Positions 46,736 through 56,494 of a DNA stretch of 64,000 bases are shown here, piece after piece. The position numbers and the translations under genes are program-made. Origin of the DNA: Nocardia higoensis NBRC 100133 (GTDB lineage Bacteria; Actinomycetota; Actinomycetes; Mycobacteriales; Mycobacteriaceae). Each line of letters begins with the position of its first letter. The stretch's first letter is position 1. Below the pieces are notes generated by a model. That model saw only the letters and a list, made by a program, of their open reading frames with translations. It was not told where the DNA came from and did not search any database. Where the stretch lies: NCBI RefSeq assembly GCF_000308595.1, contig NZ_BAGA01000109.1:116860-180859 (forward strand), in the 5' to 3' direction.

Positions 46736-47775
46736 GCGAATCCGCCTTTCCCGCAGTCGAATTCCGCGACGTCAGCAAGAACTTCACGGTCGGCGGCAAG
46801 CAGCACATCGCGCTGCGGGAGATCGATCTGCGGATCGAGCGCGGCGAGATCCTCGGCGTGATCGGCTATTCGGGCGCGGGTAAGAGCACCCTGGTCCGGC
46901 TGATCAACGGGCTGGAGAAGCCGACGAGCGGCACCGTCGAGATCTCGGGGACGCCCATCACCGGCGTCGCGGAGTCCGAGGTGCGCAAGCTGCGCCGCGA
47001 CATCGGCATGATCTTCCAGCAGTTCAACCTGTTCCGCTCGCGCACGGCGGCGGGCAATGTGGAATATCCGCTGAAGGTCGCCCGGTGGCCGCGCGCGAAG
47101 CGCAAGGCGCGGGTGGCCGAGCTGCTGGAATTCGTCGGCCTGTCCGACAAAGCCCGCAGCTACCCGGATCAGCTCTCCGGCGGGCAGAAACAGCGCGTCG
47201 GTATCGCCCGCGCGCTGGCGACCTCGCCGTCGCTGCTGCTGGCCGACGAGGCAACCTCGGCGCTCGACCCGGAGACCACCGGCGAGGTGCTGGACCTGCT
47301 GCGCAAGATCAATCGCGAACTCGGCGTCACCATCGTGGTCATCACCCACGAGATGGACGTGATCCGCGCGGTCGCCGACCGGGTCGCGGTGCTGGCCGAG
47401 GGCCGGATCGTGGAGCTGGCGACCACCTTCGACATCTTCGCCGCGCCGCAGTCCGCGCCGGCTCGCCGGTTCGTCGACAGCGTGCTGCACAACCGCCCGG
47501 CCGACCAGGAACGTCGGCGACTGGACGAACTGCATCGGGGCAGGCTGATCACCGTCGACGTCGACGACGAGAACCGGGTCGGCGCCGCGCTGACCACGGC
47601 CGCCCGCGCGGGCGTGCACTTCGAGATCGTCTACGGCGGGATCGGCACACTGCAGGACAAGACCTTCGGCAGCATCACGCTGGCACTCGACGGCCCCGAA
47701 GTGGCGGTGAACGCGGTCATCGCCGAGTTCGAGGGCCGCCGCTCGTCCCTGACGAAGAAATCCGGAGAATCCTGA
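46732..47775 (+). CDS. metN: Methionine ABC transporter ATP-binding protein MetN
   Basis: 347 residues. Walker A GYSGAGKST, signature LSGGQKQR, Walker B LLLADEATSALDP and H-loop VITHEMD are complete. The last about 90 residues (VDVDDENRVGAAL to the end) form the NIL regulatory domain that binds cytoplasmic methionine and shuts transport. The GTG overlaps the metQ stop and the TGA overlaps the metI ATG. Confidence 0.95.
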   Translation: MSESAFPAVEFRDVSKNFTVGGKQHIALREIDLRIERGEILGVIGYSGAGKSTLVRLINGLEKPTSGTVEISGTPITGVAESEVRKLRRDIGMIFQQFNLFRSRTAAGNVEYPLKVARWPRAKRKARVAELLEFVGLSDKARSYPDQLSGGQKQRVGIARALATSPSLLLADEATSALDPETTGEVLDLLRKINRELGVTIVVITHEMDVIRAVADRVAVLAEGRIVELATTFDIFAAPQSAPARRFVDSVLHNRPADQERRRLDELHRGRLITVDVDDENRVGAALTTAARAGVHFEIVYGGIGTLQDKTFGSITLALDGPEVAVNAVIAEFEGRRSSLTKKSGES

Positions 47776-48437
47776 TGGACACCGACTGGGACAAGCTGCG
47801 GCCGGTCCTCACCGAGGCCGTCGGCACCACCATCTACATGGTGCTGGCCACCTTCGTCGTGGGCGGGCTGATCGGGCTGTTCCTGGGCACCGCCCTCTAC
47901 ACCACGCGCAAAGGCGGCCTGCTGGCCAACGCCCCGATCCACTGGCTGCTCAATGTGGCGGTCAATATCGTGCGCCCGATCCCGTTCATCATCCTGCTCG
48001 CCGCCCTGGGGCCGGTGACCCTCGAAGTGGTCGGCACCACCATCGGCACCGACGCGGCGATCTTCGTCATGATCATCGCGGCCTCCTTCGGCATCGCCCG
48101 CATCGTCGAGCAGAACCTGGTGACCGTCGACCCCGGCGTCATCGAAGCCGCCCGGGCGGTCGGCGCGGGACCGCTACGGATCATCCTCACCCTGCTCATC
48201 CCCGAAGCGCTGGGCCCGCTGATCCTCGGCTACACCTTCGTGGTCATCGCGATCGTCGACATGTCGGCCATGGCGGGCACCGTCGGCGGCGGCGGTCTGG
48301 GCAACTTCGCCCTGGTCTACGGCTACCAGCGCTTCGATTGGGAGGTGACCTTCGTCGCGGTGCTGCTGATCATCGCGGGTGTGCAGGTCGTCCAGTTCGT
48401 CGGCAACTGGGCCGCCCGCAAGATCCTGCGCCGCTGA
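47775..48437 (+). CDS. metI: Methionine ABC transporter permease MetI
   Basis: 220 residues with five membrane segments. The EAA loop (EAARAVGAGPLRIILTLLIPEALG) couples to MetN. The C-terminal GGGGLGNFALVYGYQRFDWEV is typical for MetI. The ATG overlaps the metN stop by one base. It completes the metQNI operon. Confidence 0.94.
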   Translation: MDTDWDKLRPVLTEAVGTTIYMVLATFVVGGLIGLFLGTALYTTRKGGLLANAPIHWLLNVAVNIVRPIPFIILLAALGPVTLEVVGTTIGTDAAIFVMIIAASFGIARIVEQNLVTVDPGVIEAARAVGAGPLRIILTLLIPEALGPLILGYTFVVIAIVDMSAMAGTVGGGGLGNFALVYGYQRFDWEVTFVAVLLIIAGVQVVQFVGNWAARKILRR

Positions 48438-48501
48438 AGCCGAAAGGCTGGTTCGCCGCCGAGCGCAGGGGCCGGCTTAGCCGCCGGGTGCGGCCGGCTT
48501 C

Positions 48502-50454
48502 TCAGCCCCGCCTGCCGCGGAGATAATCCGACACCACCGCTGCCCCGAGGCCGTCGAGGTCGGGGGCGATGACCCGGCCGCCGCTGCGGCGCGCGACCAG
48601 GTCGACGAACGCCTCGAGCCGGGGATTCTCGCCGAGCATGAAGACCGACACCGAGGCGCCGAGCTTGGCCAGCGAATCGACCTGCGCCATGGTCACCGCC
48701 AAGGTACGGGGAGCAGGCGGCCACTGGAAGTACGCCTCGCCGTCGGGTTCCAGGTGGGCGGTGGGCTCGCCGTCGGTCACGACCAGCACCACCGGCACGG
48801 CGTCCGGATGCTTGCGCAGATGCCTGCCGGCCAGCAGCAGCGCGTGGTGCAGATTGGTGCCCTGTTCCCACACCGCGTCCAGCGCGGTCAGCTCGGCGAT
48901 GTCGACGGTGCCGGCGTGGCGGCCGAAGGTGATCAGGTCGAGCGCGTCGGAGCGGAATCGGGTGCTGATCAGCTGATGCAGGGCCAGCGCGGTGCGCTTC
49001 ATCGGCACCCAGCGCCCGTCCTGCACCATCGACCAGGACGTGTCCACACACAGCGCGACCGCGGCGCGGGAACGCTGCTCGGTCTCCATGATCTCCACGT
49101 CCGCCACATCCAGCCGCACCGTCCGGCTGCCGGTCGAGGCCGACCGCAGCACCGCGTTGCGCACCGTCCGCGACACATCCCACGGCTCGGTGTCGCCGAA
49201 CCGCCAGGCCCGCGACGCCCCGGTCGGCTCGCCCGCCGCACCGGCCCGAGCGGTGTCACGTTCGCCTCTCCTGGCACGCAACTGCCCGACGACGTCCCGC
49301 AGCGCCACCTCACCCAGGCGGCGCAGCGCCTTCGGGGTCAATCGCAACGACCCGTCGGGAGCGCGCTCGAACATGCCCTGCCTGCGCAGTTCGCGCTCCA
49401 GCTCGGCCAGTCGGGCGGCATCGACACTCGCGTCCTCGCCGAGGTGACGGGCCAGGGCCTCCAGATCGATGTCCTCGAGCTGCGCACCCGGATAAGCCTG
49501 CGAGAGCTGTTCGGCCAGCGCGTCCAGCTCGGCCAGATCCTGCAGCGCCTGTGCGCCCTCGCCCATACCGAGCGGGTCGTCGCCGCGGAATCTGCGCGCG
49601 GAGTTCCAGTCCGCGCCGGGGCGCAGTTGCCGCAGGTTGGCGTCGAGCGCGCCGACCTGCTCGGCCAGCCGGGGATCGCCGAAGGCCTGGTCGATCAGCT
49701 GCTCGAGTTCGGCGCGCTGCGACGGCGACATCGAATTCATCATGCGTTGCGCGGCGGCCGCCCGCTCGGCGAGCGTGTCGATCAATTCCTCGATGTCACG
49801 CGGATTTTCGGGGAAGAACTCGCCGTGCTCGGCCATGAACTCGGCGAACTGCTGCTCGGTGTCCTCGCCGCGCGCGTGGGCGGCGAGCAGGTCGTTGAGG
49901 TCGGTCATCATCCGGCGGACCCGATCGAGGTCCTGCGGGGTGGCGCTCTGCATCGCCTGCTTCATGCTCTCGAACCGCGATTCCAGCAGTTCCCGGCCGA
50001 GCAGATCCCGAATGGCCCGGTAGTTCTCCCGGCCGGTCTCCGAACGCCAGGAGTACTCGGCGAGCTCACCGACCGCCGCGGCCGTGCTCGACGGCAGGGC
50101 GTCCAGCTGTGCTTCGGCGAAGCGGGCGTCGTCGGAGGGATCAGGGAACAGGGCGCGCCGCTCGGCTTCCAGTGCCTCGTCCAGCAGTTCCCTGACCCGG
50201 CGCAGCGTGCCGTCGAGCCGGTGGTCGCGGGTGATCGCGGCGCGACGCTGCCACACACGCCTGGTCAGCTCCTCGAGGCCGCGCATCTCGCGGGTGCCGC
50301 GACGCAGCAGTTCCTCCAGCGCGGAACGGGGCGAGCTACCCGACATGACCTCCTGGCCGATCATGTCGAGCGCGGCGCGCAGGTCCACCGGAGGCGCCAG
50401 CGGGTCCGGTCCGTCGTGATACGGGCCGTAGGAATAGCGGTCGGCGCCGGTCAT
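48502..50454 (-). CDS. VWA-domain protein partnered with MoxR-type ATPase
   Basis: 650 residues. The N-terminal about 430 are helical and charged. The C-terminal about 200 form a von Willebrand A domain with the metal-site motif VDTSWSM (D-x-S-x-S) and VTDGEPTAH. The frame is open up to 51588 inside the ATPase gene, but the ATG at 50454 overlaps the ATPase stop by four bases and starts the conserved part. Such pairs act as chaperone-like complexes that insert metals or remodel proteins, related to magnesium chelatase BchI/BchD. The client is unknown. Confidence 0.88.
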   Translation of the reverse strand: MTGADRYSYGPYHDGPDPLAPPVDLRAALDMIGQEVMSGSSPRSALEELLRRGTREMRGLEELTRRVWQRRAAITRDHRLDGTLRRVRELLDEALEAERRALFPDPSDDARFAEAQLDALPSSTAAAVGELAEYSWRSETGRENYRAIRDLLGRELLESRFESMKQAMQSATPQDLDRVRRMMTDLNDLLAAHARGEDTEQQFAEFMAEHGEFFPENPRDIEELIDTLAERAAAAQRMMNSMSPSQRAELEQLIDQAFGDPRLAEQVGALDANLRQLRPGADWNSARRFRGDDPLGMGEGAQALQDLAELDALAEQLSQAYPGAQLEDIDLEALARHLGEDASVDAARLAELERELRRQGMFERAPDGSLRLTPKALRRLGEVALRDVVGQLRARRGERDTARAGAAGEPTGASRAWRFGDTEPWDVSRTVRNAVLRSASTGSRTVRLDVADVEIMETEQRSRAAVALCVDTSWSMVQDGRWVPMKRTALALHQLISTRFRSDALDLITFGRHAGTVDIAELTALDAVWEQGTNLHHALLLAGRHLRKHPDAVPVVLVVTDGEPTAHLEPDGEAYFQWPPAPRTLAVTMAQVDSLAKLGASVSVFMLGENPRLEAFVDLVARRSGGRVIAPDLDGLGAAVVSDYLRGRRG

Positions 50455-51857
50455 GATCGTCGGTACACGGTGGCGCCGTCGTCGGACCCGGTGGCATCCT
50501 TGGCGATCTCGCGCGCGAGAAACAGGGACTCCAAAGCGAATTCGACCGCCGAGGCGATGCGCGCGGGGTGGTCGGAAGCCGCCACGTCGAGCCGCTCGGC
50601 GACCTCGTGCAGCACCGGCAGTTCCGGCAGGGCGGAGAGCACCTCCGCACCCGGCACCCGGTCGCCGGTGGTCACCGGATGGCCCGCCGCGACGGCTTCC
50701 ACCAGTGGCCGCAGGTTCAGCCCGCCCAGCCGGTCGCGCGCGGCCTCGGCGAACGAGCGGCGCAGCAGGTGGGCGAGATGTTCCTCTTCGCGCCCCTCCT
50801 CGCCGGACTCGAATTCCAGCTTGCCGCGCAGCACCACCGCCACCGATTCCAGATCGACCGGCCTGGCCACGGCCGGACTCTCCCCCGTCAGCGCCGACCG
50901 TCGCAGCGCCGCGGCGGCGACCGTCTCGGCGGCCGCCACCGCGAACCGCGCCGACACACCCGATCGCTGGTCGATCGCCGGGGAATCCCGCAGGTGGCGT
51001 ACGAACCGGGCCAGCACCTCGATCAGCGGCTCCCCCACCTCCGCCACCAGATCCGCTTCCTGGCGGACCAGCGCGATCTCGGCGGTCACGTCCAGCGGGT
51101 AGTGGGTGCGGATCTCCGCGCCGAAGCGATCCTTGAGCGGGGTGATGATGCGGCCGCGGTTGGTGTAGTCCTCGGGATTGGCCGTGGCGACCAGCAGCAC
51201 GTCCAGGGGCAGGCGCAGGGTGTAGCCGCGGACCTGGATGTCGCGTTCCTCCATCACGTTGAGCAGCGCGACCTGGATGCGTTCGGCCAGGTCCGGCAGC
51301 TCGTTGATCGCCACGATGCCGCGATGCGCGCGCGGCACCAGGCCGAAATGGATGGTCTCGGGATCGCCCAGGCTGCGGCCTTCGGCGACCTTGACCGGGT
51401 CGACGTCGCCGATCAGGTCGCCCACCGAGGTGTCCGGCGTGGCGAGCTTCTCCGCGTAGCGCTCCGACCGGTGCCGCCACGCGACGGGCAGATCGTCGCC
51501 CAGTTCGGCGGCCAGCCTGCGCCCGGCCGGGCTGATCGGCTCGAGCGGATGCTCGCCGAGTTCGGCTCCGGCGATCACCGGGGTCCATTCGTCGAGCAGC
51601 CCGAGCAGGGTGCGCAGCAGGCGGGTCTTACCCTGACCGCGCTCGCCGAGCAGCACGACATCGTGACCGGCCAGCAGCGCCCGCTCGAGCTGCGGCAGCA
51701 CCGTGCGCTCGAAGCCGACGATGCCCGGCCACGGGTCTTCCCCCGCCGCCAGCTTCGCCAGCAGGTTCGCACGGATCTCGGCCTTCACCCCGCGCGGCCG
51801 GTAGCCGGCCGCGCGCAGTTCGCCGACGGTGGTGGGGAGGTCAGTCGGAACCGTCAC
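50451..51857 (-). CDS. AAA+ ATPase of the MoxR/magnesium-chelatase type
   Basis: 468 residues. Walker A is LLGERGQGKTRL, Walker B IVAINELPDL, sensor 1 LLVATANPEDYTNRG and the arginine-finger region LKDRFGAEIRTHYPL. These are features of the helix-2-insert clade (MoxR, BchI). It is translationally coupled to the VWA protein that should be its adaptor. It starts MTVPTDLPTTVGELR at 51857. Confidence 0.9.
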   Translation of the reverse strand: MTVPTDLPTTVGELRAAGYRPRGVKAEIRANLLAKLAAGEDPWPGIVGFERTVLPQLERALLAGHDVVLLGERGQGKTRLLRTLLGLLDEWTPVIAGAELGEHPLEPISPAGRRLAAELGDDLPVAWRHRSERYAEKLATPDTSVGDLIGDVDPVKVAEGRSLGDPETIHFGLVPRAHRGIVAINELPDLAERIQVALLNVMEERDIQVRGYTLRLPLDVLLVATANPEDYTNRGRIITPLKDRFGAEIRTHYPLDVTAEIALVRQEADLVAEVGEPLIEVLARFVRHLRDSPAIDQRSGVSARFAVAAAETVAAAALRRSALTGESPAVARPVDLESVAVVLRGKLEFESGEEGREEEHLAHLLRRSFAEAARDRLGGLNLRPLVEAVAAGHPVTTGDRVPGAEVLSALPELPVLHEVAERLDVAASDHPARIASAVEFALESLFLAREIAKDATGSDDGATVYRRS

Positions 51858-51867
51858 CCCATCGAAG

Positions 51868-52386
51868 TTACGTCGATTCGGCCGTCCGGTCGACGTTTCC
51901 GTGTCCCGGCCGTCCCCCGGCAGGTAGAGCCGCGACGAAGGCGGTGAAGGTGGCGCGCTCTTGCTCGGTCATCGTTTCCTTCGGTATGGCCACCGCCTGG
52001 TACTTGCCGTACATGGCGTACCAGACCTCGGGCGTCTCGACGATGCGGTTGATCCCGGCCCAGCGCAGCCGCGTCTCGGTCAGTGATGTGATCACCGTGA
52101 GCCACTCCTCGTCGAGGGTCATGTGCTGGCTGTCCTTGACAGCCTGGGCTTGGCCCCGTATCGACCAGGCCACCGCCAGCGGCTGCATGCCGAACACGAG
52201 GAACAGCCCGATCGCCACCATGAGGTAGGCTGGCGGCGAGGCGGGTGTCCGCACCACCAAGAAGAGGCCGAAAAGAGCGCCGAGCACACCCAGAGCGCGG
52301 AGAACTCTGAGCTGTGAGCGGGAAAGGAAGGTAAGCGTGCGGCGCAGCCGGCCTTCGTCATACGGCACCCACATCGAAATCTGCAT
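51868..52386 (-). CDS. Two-helix membrane protein, YcxB-like
   Basis: 172 residues. Two adjacent membrane segments (about 28-47 and 53-72: VLGALFGLFLVV and YLMVAIGLFLVFG) are followed by a cytoplasmic domain with TLDEEWLTVITSL and VWYAMYGKYQAVAIPKE, typical of YcxB-like proteins. Function unknown. Start ATG 52386 or 52374. Confidence 0.7.
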   Translation of the reverse strand: MQISMWVPYDEGRLRRTLTFLSRSQLRVLRALGVLGALFGLFLVVRTPASPPAYLMVAIGLFLVFGMQPLAVAWSIRGQAQAVKDSQHMTLDEEWLTVITSLTETRLRWAGINRIVETPEVWYAMYGKYQAVAIPKETMTEQERATFTAFVAALPAGGRPGHGNVDRTAEST

Positions 52387-52427
52387 CGCGAGATCGTAGC
52401 CGTGCGGGCCGAGCCGAATCGCGTCCG

Positions 52428-53372
52428 CTAGGCCGCCGTGTGCGCGACCCGATCGTCCCGGCGAACCCGGGCCAGCAGGCGTGCCAGCACCTCTGCCACC
52501 TGCGTCGGCTGCTCGAGGATCACCGAATGTCCCGCGCCTTCGACGATCGCGAGGGATGAGTGCTCGATCCTGGCGGCCATTTCGATGGCGTGCGAGGGCG
52601 GGGTCATCAGATCCGCCGACCCGCACAGCACCACGGTGGGGATGCGGGAGAGCAACGGCAGCGCGTCGGTGCGGTCGTAGGTGAGGAACGCGCTGAGGAA
52701 GCTGGCCATCGTGACGATCGAGGTCTCGTTGTGCATGGCGTTCGCGAGCGCGAGCACCTGCGGGCCCACCCGGCGATTGCCGAACTCCGCCGCCCGGATC
52801 ACCGGCGCGAACAGCATGCAGGCCAGTACTTTCGCGCGATGCATCACGCCGGGCGCCCGCCGCACGGCCCGCTGGAACAGCGGGATCGCCGGATTGCGCA
52901 GCAGCCGCCCGAAACCGGCGTCCGCGACACCGCTCGCCGCCGTCGCCAGCAGCGCGACTGCGACGATCCTGGTGCCGATCTCGTGCGGGTTCTGCGCGGC
53001 GTAGCTGAGCACCGTCATCCCGCCCATGGAATGCCCGGCCAGCACGACCGGCCCGGACGGGGCCACTGCGTCGAGCACCGCGCGCAGATCGTGGCCGAGC
53101 TGGTCGAGGTGATAGGTCTGGTACGGCGCCGCCGCCGAGTCGCCGTGACCGCGGTGGTCGTAACAGACCACCCGGGCGCCGGCGTATTCGCGCAGCAGCG
53201 CGGCGCGGACGTGCGCCCACGATTGGGTGCGCAGGCAGTGTCCGTGCGCGAGGACCACGGTTAGTTCGGCATCGCGCGGCCCGTACTCGCGGACCGCCAG
53301 CGCCACCCCGTCGTCGGCGACGACCGTGACGCGACGCTCCTGCGTGGCGGCGATCATGCGGGTCGTGGACAT
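52428..53372 (-). CDS. Alpha/beta hydrolase
   Basis: 314 residues. The nucleophile elbow is LAGHSMGGMTVLS, the oxyanion region VVLAHGHCLRTQSW, the acid residue is near VVLCGSADLMTPP and the histidine in EGAGHSVILEQP. This is a complete catalytic triad. The ATG at 53372 follows CGGAGC. The substrate is unknown; the close resemblance is to general esterase/lipase-like hydrolases of mycolata. Confidence 0.87.
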   Translation of the reverse strand: MSTTRMIAATQERRVTVVADDGVALAVREYGPRDAELTVVLAHGHCLRTQSWAHVRAALLREYAGARVVCYDHRGHGDSAAAPYQTYHLDQLGHDLRAVLDAVAPSGPVVLAGHSMGGMTVLSYAAQNPHEIGTRIVAVALLATAASGVADAGFGRLLRNPAIPLFQRAVRRAPGVMHRAKVLACMLFAPVIRAAEFGNRRVGPQVLALANAMHNETSIVTMASFLSAFLTYDRTDALPLLSRIPTVVLCGSADLMTPPSHAIEMAARIEHSSLAIVEGAGHSVILEQPTQVAEVLARLLARVRRDDRVAHTAA

Positions 53373-53583
53373 TGCGGGCTCCGATTCCTGGACGACTACG
53401 GTTCCCACTCTCCGGCAATCCCGCATCGCGCATCAGGGGCCTCGGGTGCCCGGATCGTTCCCCGAGGTGGAGCGAATCCCCACCCAGGTGTGGGTGGGCG
53501 CCCGGGTGGTGACCTCGGTCGCCGGAACTTGCCATTCGGCAGCCGCCGGTGACACGGTGGAGGAAAGCCCGGCAGGCGGGCTT

Positions 53584-53625
53584 CCGGACGAGGGGCGCCG
53601 TACCCGGAACGCGACAAGACGGCCC
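53584..53625 (+). promoter_or_regulatory. Guanidine-III riboswitch (mini-ykkC class III)
   Basis: A 42-base element with the conserved blocks CCGGACGAG, GCGCCGTACCCGG and GACAAGACGGC in the order and spacing of the Thermobifida fusca guanidine-III riboswitch. GCCGT (53597-53601) can pair with ACGGC (53619-53623) to form the pseudoknot. The ribosome site GAGGAGA (53626-53632) lies directly after it, so guanidine binding would control translation of the exporter gene. Match is by recall of the known sequence, not by a covariance search. Confidence 0.82.
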
Positions 53626-53638
53626 GAGGAGATCGGCC

Positions 53639-53959
53639 ATGTCCCCGTCGTGGATCCTGCTCGTCGTGTCCGGCGCCCTGGAGGCGGTCTGGGCCACCGC
53701 CCTCGGCAGAACCGAAGGCTTCACCCGCCTCGGCCCCACCCTCGTCTTCTTCGCCGCCCTCGCCGCCAGCATGACCGGCCTCGCCCTGGCCATGCGCGAG
53801 CTGCCCGTCGGCACCTCCTACGCGGTCTGGGTGGGCATCGGCGCCGTGCTCACCGTCGCCTACGCCATGGCGACCGGCGAGGAACCCGTCGGCGTCCTGA
53901 AACTGGTGTTCCTGACGATGATCGTCGGCGGCGTCGTCGGCCTGAAACTCGTCCATTGA
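53639..53959 (+). CDS. gdx: Guanidinium exporter, SMR family (Gdx/SugE)
   Basis: 106 residues with four membrane helices. Glu in LVVSGALEAVWATALG is the proton/substrate-coupling residue of small multidrug resistance proteins, and the W-A-T-A-L-G segment fits the Gdx subgroup rather than quaternary-ammonium exporters. It is preceded by a guanidine-III riboswitch, which supports guanidinium as the substrate. It acts as an antiparallel dimer in the cytoplasmic membrane. Confidence 0.92.
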   Translation: MSPSWILLVVSGALEAVWATALGRTEGFTRLGPTLVFFAALAASMTGLALAMRELPVGTSYAVWVGIGAVLTVAYAMATGEEPVGVLKLVFLTMIVGGVVGLKLVH

Positions 53960-54118
53960 GACAGAGCCGGTCGAACCGCGGTTCTACAGGTCAGTGGGCA
54001 GAATCCGGGAGGCTTTCCCCCGGGCGTCGAAGGTTCGATCGCCCGGAAGTCCCGCTGACCGCGCAGGCCCGGGCCTACTATGGCCGTCCCGCGCACGGCG
54101 CCGCCCCCGAGAAGTCGC

Positions 54119-55540
54119 TCATCCCCCATCACCACGCGTCCAAGAGACATCAGCTATGTCTGCACTCCCGTCGGCGCCGGCGGCAACCAGGGTGCGCGGG
54201 ATGACGTCAACCGGCGTGAGGTCGGCGATGGTCGTGTCCAGGTCCTGGAGCTCGGTGAATTTACGGGCGCTGACCATGGCACGACGTTCGAACGAACCGA
54301 GGGTCTTGTTGTAGGTATCGACGACGCCCCCGATGTCGCGGCCGAGCTTGTTGAAGTGGCCTGCGACGTCGCTGAGGCGCTTGTGCAGTTCGCGCCCGAG
54401 GTTGAGCACCGCCTGGGTGTTCTCGGCGACGGCCTCCTGCCGCCAGATGTAGGCGACGGTGCGCAGCAGGGTGAGCAGGTTCGTCGGGGTCGCGAGGATG
54501 ACGTGATTGCGGCAGGCGAACTCCCAGAGGGTGGGGTCCTGTTCCTCGGCGGCGCTGAGGAACGTCTCGCTGGGCAGGAACATCACCACGTATTCCGGGG
54601 TGCAGGGCAGCTGCGCCCAGTACTGCTTGCTCGCCAGCTGCTCGATGTGTTTGCGGACATGCCTGGCGTGCGCGGACAACCGCTGCTGCCGCTCGGTGTC
54701 GTCGCGCGCGTCGTAGGCTTCCAGGAAGGCGGAGAACGGCGACTTCGCGTCGACCACGATCGACTTGCCGCCACCGATGTTGACGGTCATGTCCGGGCGC
54801 AGGGTCGTCTCGTCGGCGTCGACGCGGGTCTGCTCGCAGAAGTCGACCCGATCGAGCATCCCGGCGGCCTCGACGACATTGCGGAGCTGGCGCTCTCCCC
54901 ACTGGCCTCGAGTGTTCGGCTTGCGCAGCGCGGTCACCAGCAGACGGGTCTCCTGCTGCAGTTGCGCACTGGTCTTCGACATCACCTCGACCTGCTCGCG
55001 CAGCGAGGCGTACGCGCCGATCCTTTTCTTCTCCAGCTCGTCCACCTGCCCGCTGACCTTGTCGAGCTGCTGGGTCAGCGGAGCGAGCAGCGCTTCGACG
55101 GCAGTGCGGCGCTGGTCGAGATCCCGGACGGTGGCCTTGTCCCGCTGGTCGGCCACTTCGCTGAATCGCCGCACCAGTTCCGAGCCGGATTTCTGGACCA
55201 CCACCGCCGCGACCTGTTGCGAGATCCGCTCCACATCCTGCTGCTCCCGATCCTTCTCGGCGAGCCGCCTTGTCGCGCCGATCAATTCGGCCTGCAGCCC
55301 GGCCTGGGCTGCGGCCGCGGCCTGCAACTGCCGCTGCAATGCCTGCACCTGCGCGCCTGCGGCGTCGCGTTCACCACGCAACTGTTGGGCGGCCTGACGC
55401 TCGCCACGCGCCTGTTCCTGCGCAACCGCGCCACGTCCACGACCGACCAGAAAGCCCACCCCACCGGACAATCCGGCCACCACGACCGTCATCACCACGA
55501 ACACACCGATATCGATCAAGTCGAGCCCTCCGGCGAACAT
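54119..55540 (-). CDS. rmuC: DNA recombination protein RmuC
   Basis: 473 residues. An N-terminal membrane helix (about 10-32) and a coiled coil rich in Ala, Gln, Arg and Glu (about 35-115) precede the RmuC nuclease-like domain with NTRGQWGERQLRNVVEAAGM, RPDMTVNIGGGKSIVVDAKSP and FLPSETFLSAA. It limits rearrangements between inverted repeats. It stands alone. Confidence 0.93.
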   Translation of the reverse strand: MFAGGLDLIDIGVFVVMTVVVAGLSGGVGFLVGRGRGAVAQEQARGERQAAQQLRGERDAAGAQVQALQRQLQAAAAAQAGLQAELIGATRRLAEKDREQQDVERISQQVAAVVVQKSGSELVRRFSEVADQRDKATVRDLDQRRTAVEALLAPLTQQLDKVSGQVDELEKKRIGAYASLREQVEVMSKTSAQLQQETRLLVTALRKPNTRGQWGERQLRNVVEAAGMLDRVDFCEQTRVDADETTLRPDMTVNIGGGKSIVVDAKSPFSAFLEAYDARDDTERQQRLSAHARHVRKHIEQLASKQYWAQLPCTPEYVVMFLPSETFLSAAEEQDPTLWEFACRNHVILATPTNLLTLLRTVAYIWRQEAVAENTQAVLNLGRELHKRLSDVAGHFNKLGRDIGGVVDTYNKTLGSFERRAMVSARKFTELQDLDTTIADLTPVDVIPRTLVAAGADGSADIADVSWTRGDGG

Positions 55541-55744
55541 TCGATGCGACCCCGGCCCCGATGGACCGGCGAAGTGGAACCCGATCGGCCATCACCCACA
55601 CCCGACGACCGCGCACGTAGATCTACCACTACCGGCCGACACAGGAGCAGCAAACGGCCAGACCGCTACACCGGGAAAGAAGCGGGCCCCGAGCAGATCG
55701 ACTGCCCGGGGCCCGGATCGTGGCTCGATTCGACGAGAAGACGC

Positions 55745-56296
55745 TCACCACAACGGAACCGGAGTGGCGCCCAGCGGATACCAGCCGGGCAGGTCGCCGC
55801 GGGAGTTCACCACGCGTTCGATGCGCTTGTTGATGCCGGGGGTCATGTCGCCGTTCTGGATCATCTCGGTGAACAGCGCGGTGACATTGCCGTAGTCGAA
55901 GAAGTCGCGCTGCCAGCTCCACTGGAAGTTGCCCGCGTATTTGAACCAGCTGCCCTGGATGCCGTTGAGGGCGTAGTTCGTGCCGTCGGGGCGCTTGACA
56001 TCGCAGATCTGCTTCCACAGGCCGATCATGTCGCCGGTGGCCTCGTCGACGACCCAGGACTGGTAGGGGTAGGTCCAGCCGTCGAGGCCGTCCATCTCCA
56101 GGCCGATCGCGTAGTCGCGGATCTCGTCGCGGCCGACTGCCATGAAGTCGTGCTTCTGCCCGTAGTTCCAGCCGTAGGTGGCGTCCTCGGTGTAGAACTC
56201 CGCCAGCGGCCGCCAGTCACCTGCTCGTTCGCACTCGTCGTTCGCCTTCAACCAGCGTTCGATCATCTCGTCGAGTTCGGCGCGAGGGTAGGACAT
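55745..56296 (-). CDS. SnoaL/NTF2-like protein next to catabolic operon
   Basis: About 183 residues of the SnoaL/NTF2 cone fold: MIERWLKANDECERAGDWRPLAEFYTEDATYGWN is the usual first part. Members are isomerases, hydratases or dehydratases of small ring compounds. ATG 56296 has GGAG nine bases ahead; ATG 56302 is only three bases from it. It lies about 200 bases after the FAD oxidoreductase on the same strand, probably with its own promoter, and may serve the same pathway. Confidence 0.75.
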   Translation of the reverse strand: MSYPRAELDEMIERWLKANDECERAGDWRPLAEFYTEDATYGWNYGQKHDFMAVGRDEIRDYAIGLEMDGLDGWTYPYQSWVVDEATGDMIGLWKQICDVKRPDGTNYALNGIQGSWFKYAGNFQWSWQRDFFDYGNVTALFTEMIQNGDMTPGINKRIERVVNSRGDLPGWYPLGATPVPLW

Positions 56297-56494
56297 GTTC
56301 ATCTGCTCCGATCTGTGCAGCGGACTCCCGGCCGCATCCCGCGACGTCGAGCCCAGATGACAGCGCTTACGGTACACAGAGCAAATACAGTTGTATAGAC
56401 ACCTGTCCAAAAATGTGTCGATCAGGCGCGGCGGCCCCGGCTTCGTCATGCCGGCGGCCCGGGGGAACGCCGAACCCGGCGTCCCCCCGGTCGA

